A stretch of DNA of 64,000 nt from an uncultured Chloroflexota bacterium (lineage in GTDB: Bacteria > Chloroflexota > Dehalococcoidia > Lucifugimonadales > GCA-002694895), in assembly GCA_913045935.1 (NCBI GenBank), contig CAJWSY010000001.1, forward strand, positions 46,397 through 110,396, given 5' to 3'. Shown here piece after piece: positions 52,009-62,352 of this stretch. How positions within the stretch are numbered: the first letter of the stretch is position 1; each line of letters begins with the position of its first letter. Position numbers and translations under genes: made by a program. A model generated the notes under the pieces. That model searched no databases and was not told the DNA's origin. It saw nothing but the letters and a program-made list of their open reading frames with translations.

Positions 52009-52884
52009 TCAAATAATTTTTTTTAAAGTCTCTGCTATTTGACCTGGATGAATTACAATTTCACAACCTGCTTCTTTAAGGGCAAACATCTTTGACTCTG
52101 CTTTTCCTGAATCACCACTAATAACTGCGCCTGCATGTCCCATTCTTTTGCCTTCAGGTGCACTAGCACCAACTATTAAAGCTGCAATCGGTTTAGTATT
52201 ATTAATGCTTTTTAAATATTCAGCCGCTTCCTGTTCTTTTGTCCCGCCTATTTCACCAATAAACACTATACCATCAGTTTCTTCGTCTTGAATAAAATAA
52301 TCTAAAACATTAATAAATGTTGTTCCAACAATAGGATCTCCACCTATTCCTACACATAAAGATTGTCCGATACCACTTTTAGTCAATTGATCAACTGCCT
52401 CGTAAGTTAAAGTACCACTTCTTGAAACTACTCCTATTCTACCTGGCATAAATATATCTCCTGGCATTATTCCTATTTTGCATTTTTGTGCAGGATTTAT
52501 TAATCCAGGACAATTAGGACCAATTAAAGTAACTCCAAGATCATTTGCAATTTTATAAATTTTAATCATTTCATTAACTGGAATTCCTTCAGTAATACAT
52601 ATAACTGTTTTGATTCCTGAATAGATTGACTCTAAAATAGCATCTGGAGCAAATGGAGCCGGAACAAAAATTAAAGAAGTATTTGCCCCAGTCTCATGTG
52701 TAGCTTCTTTCATTGAATCGTAAACTTTTATAGTATCATTAAACATTTGCCCTCCTCGTCCCGGAGTGACACCTGCTACAATATTTGTTCCATACTCGAT
52801 ACATCTAAGAGCATGAAATCCTCCTTCTTTTCCTGTTATCCCTTGAACAATTACTTTGGTATTGTCATCAATCTTTAAAGACAA
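52009..52884 (-). CDS. sucD: Succinyl-CoA ligase alpha subunit
   Basis: VIVQGITGKEGGFHA, GVTPGRGGQ, GPNCPGLINP, GRIGVVSRSGTLTYEAV, RMGHAGAVISG. Confidence 0.96.
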   Translation of the reverse strand: MSLKIDDNTKVIVQGITGKEGGFHALRCIEYGTNIVAGVTPGRGGQMFNDTIKVYDSMKEATHETGANTSLIFVPAPFAPDAILESIYSGIKTVICITEGIPVNEMIKIYKIANDLGVTLIGPNCPGLINPAQKCKIGIMPGDIFMPGRIGVVSRSGTLTYEAVDQLTKSGIGQSLCVGIGGDPIVGTTFINVLDYFIQDEETDGIVFIGEIGGTKEQEAAEYLKSINNTKPIAALIVGASAPEGKRMGHAGAVISGDSGKAESKMFALKEAGCEIVIHPGQIAETLKKII

Positions 52885-52887
52885 AAT

Positions 52888-54054
52888 TTACTCCTCACTA
52901 GATAATATTTGTGAAATTTGATCTAAATTTTCTGCAAAAGATATATTGTATTTTGTATTACTTAATATTCTTTTACCTTCTTCACTATTTGTACCCTGCA
53001 TTCTAATAATTAATTTTGGAGGAGTCCCATCCGAATCTTTAAGTGCTAAAATAAATCCACGGGCAGCCACATCGCATCTCAAAATCCCCCCAAACAGATT
53101 GACCAATACAATTTTTACATTACCATCTGACAAAACAGCGGACATAGCTTTTGAAACTTTATCTTCATCAGCTCCTCCTCCTATGTCTAAAAAGTTTGCA
53201 GGACTTAATCCTGCAGATTGTATGACATCCATAGTTGCCATTGCCAAACCAGCCCCATTTACAATGCATCCAACACTTCCTTTCAATTGCACATATTTTA
53301 TACCCAGTTCAGCTGTTTTGATTTCAACTTCATTTTCTTGACTTAAATCTCTTAATTCGGAAATATCTTTATTTCTAAATAAAGCATCCTCATCGAAAGT
53401 TATTTTTGCGTCTAAAGCAATTATTTCATTATTATCATTCAAAATTAACGGATTAATTTCAATTAGAGAACAATCTTTATCTATATACAGCTTATACAAT
53501 CCTCTTATAATTTTATTCAACTGAGAAAAAAGTGTTTTATCTAGATTAAGAAAGTCTAAAATTTCTCTAACGTGAAAATCGGTTGGACCTAAAATTGTGT
53601 TAACAGGTAGACTAAATATTTTTTCCGGATTTTTAGAAGCAACTTCCTCTATATCTGTTCCTCCTTCAGGGCTAGCAATGATATTTATAGATTGATTACT
53701 ACCATCCACTAGTAAAGCTAAATACATTTCTGAAACTATAATACTTGCTTCTTCCACAAGAATTTTATTTACAACAACAGATTCATCGCCAGTTTGAAAT
53801 GTTTGAAATAAATTACCAAAAAATTTATCTGCAAATTCAACCGCATCTTGTGAGTTATCTACTAATTTAACTCCTCCTGCTTTGCCTCTACCTCCAGCGT
53901 GTACCTGAACTTTTAAAACTGCTTTAGATTGAAAATCTCGAAAATTTTCCAATAAAGTCTCTTTATCTGTGGCAATCGTACTTTTTGGTACTGGTACACC
54001 AAATTCATTCAATAATTTTTTTGACTGATACTCATGTATTTTCAAATTACACAC
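52888..54054 (-). CDS. sucC: Succinyl-CoA ligase beta subunit
   Basis: IHEYQSKKLLNEFGVPVP, VHAGGRGKAGGVKL, EINPLIL, NGAGLAMATMD, GGGAD. Start may be GTG 54054 or TTG 54045. Confidence 0.96.
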   Translation of the reverse strand: MCNLKIHEYQSKKLLNEFGVPVPKSTIATDKETLLENFRDFQSKAVLKVQVHAGGRGKAGGVKLVDNSQDAVEFADKFFGNLFQTFQTGDESVVVNKILVEEASIIVSEMYLALLVDGSNQSINIIASPEGGTDIEEVASKNPEKIFSLPVNTILGPTDFHVREILDFLNLDKTLFSQLNKIIRGLYKLYIDKDCSLIEINPLILNDNNEIIALDAKITFDEDALFRNKDISELRDLSQENEVEIKTAELGIKYVQLKGSVGCIVNGAGLAMATMDVIQSAGLSPANFLDIGGGADEDKVSKAMSAVLSDGNVKIVLVNLFGGILRCDVAARGFILALKDSDGTPPKLIIRMQGTNSEEGKRILSNTKYNISFAENLDQISQILSSEE

Positions 54055-54061
54055 CTATAAT

Positions 54062-54148
54062 CGGAGAGAGTGGGATTCGAACCCACGATAATCGTAAAAT
54101 TATACTGGTTTTCAAGACCAGCGCCTTAAACCACTCGGCCATCTCTCC
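54062..54148 (-). tRNA. tRNA-Ser (anticodon TGA)
   Basis: Minus strand GGAGAGA...CTGGTCTTGAAAACCAG anticodon arm, long variable arm, GGGTTCGAATCCC T-arm, TCTCTCC. Confidence 0.93.
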
Positions 54149-54297
54149 ATTATCAAATATTCATAATTTTATAAAAGGACATTATATCAATTGTTATCTT
54201 ATTTCCAAATTACAACTTAGATAAAAAGTAATCTTTATATTATTTATTACAACTATTTTGATAAAATTGAACTATTAATTATTCTAAATAATCAGTT

Positions 54298-57156
54298 GTG
54301 AATTCAAAAAACATAATAATTAGAGGTGCTAAAGAACATAACCTCAAAAATATAGATATTAATATCCCTCGTGAAAAATTTGTAGTTATCACCGGGTTGT
54401 CCGGATCAGGTAAGAGTTCTTTGGCTTTTGACACTATTTATGCAGAAGGAAGAAGACGATATGTTGAATCACTGTCTGCGTATGCTAGACAGTTTTTAGG
54501 TAATTTAGAAAAACCTAATGTAGATTATATCGAAGGATTATCTCCTGCGATATCAATTGATCAAAGAGGAATATCTAAAAACCCAAGATCTACCGTTGGG
54601 ACAACAACAGAAATTTATGACTATCTTAGAATATTGTTTGCTCGTATAGGGGTGCCTCACTGTATAAATTGTGGTAAAAAAATTATAAAGCAAACAATTC
54701 AACAAATAGTAGATTCAATATTGTCTATTCCAAAAGATAGTAAATTTATGATCCTTTCCCCAATCGTAAGGCATAAAAAAGGAGAACATAAAGAAATAAT
54801 TAACATGACAAAAAAATCAGGTTTTGTTAGAGCTAGAATTAATGGTGAAATAAAAGAACTTTCAAATGAAATAAATCTAGACAAAAACAAATGGCATACA
54901 ATTGATATTGTTATTGATAGATTAATAATGAACGAATCTATTGATAAAGATAGGCTAACGAATTCTGTTGAAACTTCTCTAAAACTATCAAATGGACTTA
55001 CTGTTATCGCAATTGATAGTAAAACAGAATTAAAGTTTTCTGAAAACTTTTCTTGCCCAGATTGCAATATAAGCCTTGAAGAAATTGAACCAAGAAATTT
55101 TAGTTTCAATAGCCCTAAAGGAGCATGTAAAGCTTGTTCTGGCATCGGTCATTCATTAAAAGCTGATCCTTCTTTGATCATCCCAAATCAAGAAATTAGT
55201 ATTAATGACGGAGCAATAGCTCCATGGTTCAGATCTGGAAGATATGCAAATATATATAAAGGCATATTAGAATCTTTATCTTATAATTACGGTTTTTCTT
55301 TAAGCACACCTATCAACAAATTAAACCCTATTCACTTAGATATTATTTTAAAAGGATCAAAACAAGATTCTCTAAATTTTAATTACACATCCAAAAGATT
55401 TGGAAGGCAAACATATCACAAACCATTTGAAGGTTTGTTAAATAATTTAAACAGAAGACATAGCCAAACAAATTCTGATTATGCAAGAGACGATATTGAA
55501 AAATATATGTCAAAAGAAATTTGTGCTAATTGTGATGGATTAAGACTGCAAAAAGAATCTTTAAGTATAAAAATTCTTGATAAAAATATTATTGACCTAA
55601 CACTTATGAATATCTCAGATTTACAAAATTGGATACAAAATATTTCAAATAATAAATCAAAAAACCGCCTATCAAATCGAGAAATATTAATTGGAGAAAG
55701 ATTAATAAATGAAATCAATTCGAGATTAGAATTTTTATTAGGAATAGGTTTAAAGTATTTATCTCTTTCAAGATCATCGGGTACACTAAGCGGAGGAGAA
55801 GCTCAAAGAATAAAATTAGCAACACAAATTGGATCCGGCCTTACTGGGGTTATATACGTTTGTGATGAACCGTCTATTGGATTACATGCAGCTGATGACG
55901 AAATGTTAATCAATACTTTAAAAAAATTACGTGATTTAGGTAATTCTATAATAGTAGTTGAACACGATGAATCCATTATCAGATCTGCAGATCATATAAT
56001 TGACATGGGCCCCGGGGCAGGCGAATTTGGTGGTGATATCATAATTCAAGGAAGTTTAAACCAAATCTTAAAATCAAAAAAATCGATAACCGGTGCTTAC
56101 TTATCAAATAAATTAATTATCGATAACCACAAAAACAGAAAACAAAATCGTTCTAAGTATATAAAAATTAATAATGCATCCGAAAACAATTTAAGAAATA
56201 TTACTCTTAAAATTCCAATCGGATTACTTGTTGTAGTATCAGGTGTATCAGGTTCTGGTAAGAGCACACTAGTTAACGAAATAATATATAAAGCACTTGC
56301 ACAAAAAATTAATAGATCAAAACATAAACCAGGTCAATTTAAATCAATCGAGGGATCAGAAAATATAGATAAAATAATAAATATTGACCAATCACCTATT
56401 GGTAGAACTCCTAGAAGCAATCCTGCAACCTATACTGGGACATTCACATTTATAAGAGAACTTTTTTCAAATCTACCAGAATCAAAATCGAGAGGATACA
56501 AACCAGGAAGATTTTCTTTTAATGTAAAAGGCGGTCGATGTGAAAATTGCTCTGGAGATGGATCAATAAATATAGAAATGCAATTTTTACCAGACATATC
56601 GATAACCTGTGATGTATGTAAAGGGCAAAGATATAATCGAGAAGCTTTAGAAATAAAAATCAGAGGTAAAAATATATTTGATGTACTATCAATGAGTGTT
56701 GATGAAGCATTAATATTTTTTGAAAACATTCCTTCAATAAACAGAAAACTCAAAACTTTACAAAATGTAGGGCTTGGTTATATCAAACTAGGACAACCCG
56801 CAACACAATTAAGCGGAGGAGAAGCTCAAAGAATAAAATTATCCTCTGAGTTATCTAAAAGATCGACAGGAAAAACTATGTATATTCTAGATGAACCAAC
56901 AACAGGATTGTCATTCCAAGATTGCAATATGCTCATAGAAGTTTTACAACAATTAGTAGATTCTGGAAATACAGTTTTAATCATTGAGCATCATTTAGAT
57001 ATAATAAAATCAGCAGACTGGATAATTGATTTGGGGCCTGGCGCCGGAGACGAAGGTGGTGACATAATTTATGAAGGAAATATCCAAAATTTATTAAAAG
57101 AAAAACGATCTTTGACTAGTAAATTTTTAAAAAAACATATCAGTATGAAAAAATGA
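54298..57156 (+). CDS. uvrA: Excinuclease ABC subunit UvrA (GTG start)
   Basis: GLSGSGKSSLAFDTIYAEGRRRYVESLSAYARQFL, CxxC zinc fingers, LSGGEAQRIKLA twice. Confidence 0.98.
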   Translation: MNSKNIIIRGAKEHNLKNIDINIPREKFVVITGLSGSGKSSLAFDTIYAEGRRRYVESLSAYARQFLGNLEKPNVDYIEGLSPAISIDQRGISKNPRSTVGTTTEIYDYLRILFARIGVPHCINCGKKIIKQTIQQIVDSILSIPKDSKFMILSPIVRHKKGEHKEIINMTKKSGFVRARINGEIKELSNEINLDKNKWHTIDIVIDRLIMNESIDKDRLTNSVETSLKLSNGLTVIAIDSKTELKFSENFSCPDCNISLEEIEPRNFSFNSPKGACKACSGIGHSLKADPSLIIPNQEISINDGAIAPWFRSGRYANIYKGILESLSYNYGFSLSTPINKLNPIHLDIILKGSKQDSLNFNYTSKRFGRQTYHKPFEGLLNNLNRRHSQTNSDYARDDIEKYMSKEICANCDGLRLQKESLSIKILDKNIIDLTLMNISDLQNWIQNISNNKSKNRLSNREILIGERLINEINSRLEFLLGIGLKYLSLSRSSGTLSGGEAQRIKLATQIGSGLTGVIYVCDEPSIGLHAADDEMLINTLKKLRDLGNSIIVVEHDESIIRSADHIIDMGPGAGEFGGDIIIQGSLNQILKSKKSITGAYLSNKLIIDNHKNRKQNRSKYIKINNASENNLRNITLKIPIGLLVVVSGVSGSGKSTLVNEIIYKALAQKINRSKHKPGQFKSIEGSENIDKIINIDQSPIGRTPRSNPATYTGTFTFIRELFSNLPESKSRGYKPGRFSFNVKGGRCENCSGDGSINIEMQFLPDISITCDVCKGQRYNREALEIKIRGKNIFDVLSMSVDEALIFFENIPSINRKLKTLQNVGLGYIKLGQPATQLSGGEAQRIKLSSELSKRSTGKTMYILDEPTTGLSFQDCNMLIEVLQQLVDSGNTVLIIEHHLDIIKSADWIIDLGPGAGDEGGDIIYEGNIQNLLKEKRSLTSKFLKKHISMKK

Positions 57157-57197
57157 TATAATAACTATGTATTATTTAATTAATTTTAGGAATTAAT

Positions 57198-57908
57198 ATG
57201 CCAGTAATTGCACTGGGTGGGCTTACAGCAGGCGGAGGCCGAATAATAGGACCCAAGGTAGCAAAAAAGCTTAATATTGATTACGTGGACAAAGACATCG
57301 TCAAGCAAGCTGCTTTGCAAAGCGGAATGGACATAGAATTGTTTACAAAAAAGGAAGAAAAACCTTCTTCTTTTACTGAATCTATATTACAAAAAGTATC
57401 TAATATATTAGAGAAATCTGCATTTTCCGGAGCTGTTGGCGACCCTCATTTCGGTCCTGGAGCTGCTGCATTTCTAACTCATGAATTTGAAGATTTGAAT
57501 TCAGAAGAAAATACTGATAAATATCATTTGAATGATGTAGATTATTCAAAAGGAGTCCAACAAACAGTCTTACAGTTAGCAGAATTAGGAAGTATTGTAA
57601 TAGTCGGTAGGGGTGCTAATATAATTCTTAAAAACCATCCAAAAGTTTTAAGAGTTGGATTGATAGCTGAACAAGAAGACAGAATATCAAGGATTGCTTC
57701 TTTTGAAAATGTAGATCATGAAAAAGCTAAAGAATTAATGGAGAACAGAGATAAAGCTAGAGTTCAATACTTTAAAAAGTTCTTTAACATAGATGATCCT
57801 GATAGCAGATTTAATTACCACGCTGTACTTAATACTAGCGAAATGAATTTTGATACTGCTACAGACGTAATTGTAGACTTGGCAAAAGATTTACATTTAG
57901 ATAATTAA
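57198..57908 (+). CDS. Cytidylate kinase-like family protein
   Basis: GGLTAGGGRIIGPKVAKKLNIDYVDKDIV and GRGANIIL...VGLIAEQEDRI fit the cytidylate kinase-like 2 pattern. Confidence 0.75.
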   Translation: MPVIALGGLTAGGGRIIGPKVAKKLNIDYVDKDIVKQAALQSGMDIELFTKKEEKPSSFTESILQKVSNILEKSAFSGAVGDPHFGPGAAAFLTHEFEDLNSEENTDKYHLNDVDYSKGVQQTVLQLAELGSIVIVGRGANIILKNHPKVLRVGLIAEQEDRISRIASFENVDHEKAKELMENRDKARVQYFKKFFNIDDPDSRFNYHAVLNTSEMNFDTATDVIVDLAKDLHLDN

Positions 57909-59467
57909 AAATTTTTATACATCAAATCACCTTTTACTACTGTACCTAAAATTTTAGTGTTCAAAATTTCAGTTGAATCAATTTCAAATATATTTTGATC
58001 CAGAAGTGTAAAATCTGCAACAAACCCTTTTTTGATTTCCCCCTTCATATTTTCTTTAAATGAACCGTACGCAGCATCTTTAGTAAACATATCTACTGCT
58101 TCTTTTATATTAATTTTCTCTTTTGGTTGCCATCCATTAGTAGGTAAAAAATTTAATTTTTGCCTATTAACGGCAGCATGAATACCAATTATAGGAGAGC
58201 AATCTTCTACAGGGAAATCTGATCCTCCCATTAATTTAATTTTATTTTCTATCAAGGATCTCCATAAATACGAATCATTAACCCTTGAACCTAATCTTAA
58301 CTCTGCCATATACATATCTGATATACAATGAACAGGCTGTATACTTGCAATCACTTTATTGTTAAAAAATTTTTTAATATCATCTTTTTTTATTATTTGT
58401 GCATGCTCAATTCTAGTTCTATGATCATCTGGAATGACATCTATAACTTCTTTTGTTTCAATAGCTTCAAAAACTTCTTTATTTGCTTTATCTCCTATTG
58501 CATGAATGCAAACCTGAAAATCTTCATTAAAAGCTTTAACAAATAATTTTTTCAATTTGTTTTTATCTAAAATCAGAATCCCCTTAGTATCATAATCACT
58601 ATATTTTTCAATTAGCGCAGCACCTCTTGAACCGAGAGCGCCATCAGAAACCAATTTAATGCTTCTTAGTTCAAAAAGATCGTTTTGTTGTTTACTTATC
58701 CCTTTTTCAAACAATTCTTGATTTGCCATCGCATATATTCTCATCTTTAACTTATTTTCTTTTAACAAAGACAAATAAGCGTTATATTGAATTAAACTTA
58801 TGCCAGCATCGTGAACCTCTGTGATACCATTAGACAAACAAATATCTTGGGCTTTTAATATCCATTTTTTAACATCGTCTAATGTTTCTGAAGGAATTAT
58901 TTTATTTACTAATCTTTGTGCTTTATCAACTAAAATACCTGTTAATTTACCATCTTCAATTAAAATATCTCCTCCATCAGGACTAGGAGTATTGGGATTA
59001 ATACCTGCTTGTTCAAGTGTTTTTTTATTAACCCATAAAGCGTGTGCGTCAACTCTAGCCATAATCACAGGGATATTTGGAAATTTCAAACTTAATTTTT
59101 CATTATTCGGTAAGGTTTTTATATCCCATTCTTCTTGGTTCCAACCACTACCAAATATTATTTTTAAAGATTTGTTTCGCTCATAAAATTCATATATTTT
59201 TTGTATTGCATCTTCTTCTGAATTACATTCAGACAAATCTACTTCAAATTGATTCTTCCCCATGTGTGCCACATGGCCATGACCGTCAACAAAACCAGGT
59301 ATTAAAAATGAATTATTACAATCAATTACATATTTATCGTTAAGTAAAAATTCATCTGTTATTTTTGATATTAATCCATCTTCAACATAAATAGTTTTTT
59401 TTAACGGGAGGTTTGTATGATGATCAATAATCCTTAAGTTAGAATATATTTTGATATTTGAGCTCAT
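57905..59467 (-). CDS. Amidohydrolase family 3 (YtcJ-like metal-dependent hydrolase)
   Basis: LIPGFVDGHGHVAHMG, GSGWNQEEWD, ARVDAHALWVN, CIHAIGDKAN, GGSDFPVEDCSPI. Confidence 0.9.
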   Translation of the reverse strand: MSSNIKIYSNLRIIDHHTNLPLKKTIYVEDGLISKITDEFLLNDKYVIDCNNSFLIPGFVDGHGHVAHMGKNQFEVDLSECNSEEDAIQKIYEFYERNKSLKIIFGSGWNQEEWDIKTLPNNEKLSLKFPNIPVIMARVDAHALWVNKKTLEQAGINPNTPSPDGGDILIEDGKLTGILVDKAQRLVNKIIPSETLDDVKKWILKAQDICLSNGITEVHDAGISLIQYNAYLSLLKENKLKMRIYAMANQELFEKGISKQQNDLFELRSIKLVSDGALGSRGAALIEKYSDYDTKGILILDKNKLKKLFVKAFNEDFQVCIHAIGDKANKEVFEAIETKEVIDVIPDDHRTRIEHAQIIKKDDIKKFFNNKVIASIQPVHCISDMYMAELRLGSRVNDSYLWRSLIENKIKLMGGSDFPVEDCSPIIGIHAAVNRQKLNFLPTNGWQPKEKINIKEAVDMFTKDAAYGSFKENMKGEIKKGFVADFTLLDQNIFEIDSTEILNTKILGTVVKGDLMYKNF

Positions 59468-60609
59468 TCGTTCATACCATTAAACAAATCAAATAATTCT
59501 TGATCAAAATTTAACAAATAATTTTTAACAATTTCTGCGGTTCCTAATGACAACATCATTCCTTGAGTATAATGACCAGAAACTAAAAGTATATTATCGT
59601 TATCAAATATTTTTTTAATAATTGGGACACCAATTTTTGATTGTGGACGTATACCAGCTCCAGCAGAAATAAATTCCAGATTATTTATGTTGTTCAAGTA
59701 TTTTTTTGCAACTGCCAAACAAAATTCAATTCCATTAAGATCCAAATTCAAATCATTTTTATTAATATGCTTAGAAGCTCCTATGTATATGACTCCATTA
59801 TCCCTGGGTACCAAATATCCCTGAGTCTGCGGACCATTGTCAATCTGCCCATAAGTTCCATCTCCAATAGTGTATGGCAAATCAAAATCTTGTGTTCTAA
59901 CTAAAATATATTGCCCTCTTACCGGGGATATAATAAGATCGTTAGAAATATTGTATTTACTCAAAATATTTTCTGAACCTGTAGCAAAAATCAAAGTATT
60001 ACCGTGAAAAATGTTTTGTTTAGTTTTTATTTGTTTAATTTCATCATCTAGAATCTCAAAATCAACAAATTCTTCATTTTCAAATATATCTGAATTCATT
60101 TTCAAAATAGCTTTTCTAAACTTATTTACAAAATCTATACCGTCTACATATCCTTCGTCAGGAAAATACATTCCTCCAAGAATATCTGAATTTAAAAAGC
60201 CTAATTCATTTTTTTGTGATCTATCTGATATAAGCTCAGACTTTACACCCAAATTGGAAGTTTTACTCGCAAGATCGATCAACAATTTCAATTCAGATTG
60301 ATTAAAGGCTGTTCTAAATATTCCCGTTTTGTTAAACGGTGATTCTATTTCTAATTCTTCAAACTCATTGTCCAAATGCAAAAACATTTCATAACTTAAT
60401 TCTCTAATTTTTCTCATTGGAGAATTGCTTTTATCACTCCCGTAAAACAACGGGGATATAACACCGGCAGCTGCATTTGTTGCCCCACTGCCTAATTGAT
60501 TTTTCTCAATAATTGCACATTTAACGCCATTTTGAGATAACTTGTAAGCGATTGATACCCCTATTACACCACCTCCGATAATTATCACATCATATATCTG
60601 TTTATCCAT
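59464..60609 (-). CDS. FAD-dependent glycine/D-amino acid oxidase-like protein (ThiO/DadA family)
   Basis: YDVIIIGGGVIGVSIAYKLSQNG, GSGATNAAAGVISP, GAGIRPQSKIGVPII, GHYTQGMMLSLGTAE. Confidence 0.88.
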   Translation of the reverse strand: MDKQIYDVIIIGGGVIGVSIAYKLSQNGVKCAIIEKNQLGSGATNAAAGVISPLFYGSDKSNSPMRKIRELSYEMFLHLDNEFEELEIESPFNKTGIFRTAFNQSELKLLIDLASKTSNLGVKSELISDRSQKNELGFLNSDILGGMYFPDEGYVDGIDFVNKFRKAILKMNSDIFENEEFVDFEILDDEIKQIKTKQNIFHGNTLIFATGSENILSKYNISNDLIISPVRGQYILVRTQDFDLPYTIGDGTYGQIDNGPQTQGYLVPRDNGVIYIGASKHINKNDLNLDLNGIEFCLAVAKKYLNNINNLEFISAGAGIRPQSKIGVPIIKKIFDNDNILLVSGHYTQGMMLSLGTAEIVKNYLLNFDQELFDLFNGMNE

Positions 60610-60810
60610 GCATATTTTATCCAACAAAATAAAAAATCTTTTTTCTATTTCTATCAAATTAATAACTAATTTAATTGTTAATTTTGGTTAAATTTGTTTT
60701 ATTAGGCTAAAATTTGTAAAAAAAAGACATCTAAACCTATTTTTTATAAGTGAGATTCTGTATATATTTCATTCAGTATAATAATTTTTGATATAGTCTT
60801 TATTGCCTAG

Positions 60811-60828
60811 TTATACAAATTTGTATAA
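60811..60828. promoter_or_regulatory. 18-bp perfect palindrome, candidate operator
   Basis: TTATACAAATTTGTATAA, exact dyad in the 336-bp gap upstream of the fasciclin-type gene. Confidence 0.5.
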
Positions 60829-60945
60829 ACTTTTGGTAATAATAATTATTAAATTAGTTATTATTTATATAGGAAGAAGTATCTATTTATGATAAGATAC
60901 GTTTCTGAATTTGATTAAATATTTAAAAATCGAGGTGCGAAGATC

Positions 60946-62292
60946 ATGCCCAAAAGAAATATATTGAGATACACAGCTTTACTAATGGCAATAGCATTTG
61001 TTGCATTGCCAGCAAAACTAATTCATGCAGCAACAGTTTCAGGAAGTGGCTCTGCAATGATTTCAACAGGATCATCTGCAGGTAATACTTTAACTATAAG
61101 TATGACAGGAGTTACTCCGCCAACAGGTTCAATGAAATACAATGCGTACTTGCTTGATGATTCTATGAAGAAAACAAGTATAGGTGCAGTTTCTGTAGAC
61201 GAAGATGGTGCAGCAAAACTATCTTACAATTCAGATTCTGATATTTTGCTTAATTTTAGAAGATTAGAAGTTAGAGAAGAATCCGGAGCATCTTCTAGAA
61301 TTGTTTTTGCAAACACTATTCCAGGGCAAGATGTAAAAAACATACGAGCTCTTGTGAATAAAGATTCGGAAATCGCTGCTCTTCAGGGTTTGCTAGATAC
61401 AGCTATCACCCATGCGACTGCAGGAAAAAATGCAAAAACAACTGCAGATCTAGTTCTAAATGCAAAAAAAATGATGGACGTTATTAAAGGTAATGTTGGA
61501 AACGGAGTTACCGCACACATTGATCTATCTAAAGCAGCCATTACAAAAGCCATGGGTACTAATATTACAGGCTCATATGTTTACGATAATGGAGTAACAG
61601 CAGGTAATGCAATTGACATAATTCAAAGCAATGCTGATGCAGCAGTACTATCTGCTACACAAGCTCAGACTTTTACAAACTTTGAAACAGGTGCAATACT
61701 TATGAATGATGCTCTTAACTCTCTTATGAGAGCTAAAAATCAAGGTACAGTATTAGCAATGTCAGAAGCATATCAAATGGGATCGTTTAAATTAACAAAA
61801 CTAGAAGATATATATACAACAATTAAAAATGATACTAGACTAACTAAATTAGCTTCAGCGGTAAATACGGCTGGGATGTCTTCTGCTCTTTCTGCAACAG
61901 GTCCTATGACGCTATTAGCACCAACAGATACTGCCATTACTTCTTACGGAGATGACAAGTGGGATAAGCTATCATCTAATTCAGCTAATTTAAAAAGAGC
62001 TCTAGAAGTTCATGTCCTAGACAATCACATCTTGTCAGGTGACTCAAAAATAGATATTAGAGTTTTGGACAGTAACCAAGCTCAATACACTGCAACTGAT
62101 ATCGAAGCTAGTAATGGAATAATTCACCTAGTTGATACAGTTATCGCTAGAAGAGGTCCATTCCCTGGATTACCAAGTGTAGGATCTTACGATACAAATA
62201 TTCAAAATTTGGCATACATTGTACTTTCAATGGGTATTATGCTAATAACAATATCTGGATTTATAAGATTGAATTACAGAAAAAATAACTAG
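60946..62292 (+). CDS. Secreted fasciclin (FAS1)-domain protein with C-terminal sorting-like signal
   Basis: Signal peptide (ALLMAIAFVALPAKLIHAA), FAS1-like TLLAPTDTAI...LKRALEVHVLDNHIL...IEASNGIIHLVDTVI, then LPSVG, TM and RLNYRKNN tail. GAGGTG RBS upstream. Confidence 0.82.
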   Translation: MPKRNILRYTALLMAIAFVALPAKLIHAATVSGSGSAMISTGSSAGNTLTISMTGVTPPTGSMKYNAYLLDDSMKKTSIGAVSVDEDGAAKLSYNSDSDILLNFRRLEVREESGASSRIVFANTIPGQDVKNIRALVNKDSEIAALQGLLDTAITHATAGKNAKTTADLVLNAKKMMDVIKGNVGNGVTAHIDLSKAAITKAMGTNITGSYVYDNGVTAGNAIDIIQSNADAAVLSATQAQTFTNFETGAILMNDALNSLMRAKNQGTVLAMSEAYQMGSFKLTKLEDIYTTIKNDTRLTKLASAVNTAGMSSALSATGPMTLLAPTDTAITSYGDDKWDKLSSNSANLKRALEVHVLDNHILSGDSKIDIRVLDSNQAQYTATDIEASNGIIHLVDTVIARRGPFPGLPSVGSYDTNIQNLAYIVLSMGIMLITISGFIRLNYRKNN

Positions 62293-62318
62293 ATTAAAAA
62301 AGTAAAAACAAATTAAAA

Positions 62319-62352
62319 AAAACCCGGTTTATTCTAAACCGGGTTTTTTTTT
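62319..62352. terminator. Bidirectional intrinsic terminator
   Basis: AAACCCGGTTTA-TTC-TAAACCGGGTTT flanked by A-run and T-run, between convergent fasciclin and thyX genes. Confidence 0.93.

Noticed and set aside
52946-53341. 131-aa plus-strand ORF
   Set aside because: Antisense to sucC; no independent support.
54699-55145. 148-aa minus-strand ORF inside uvrA
   Set aside because: Antisense shadow ORF within the strongly supported uvrA.
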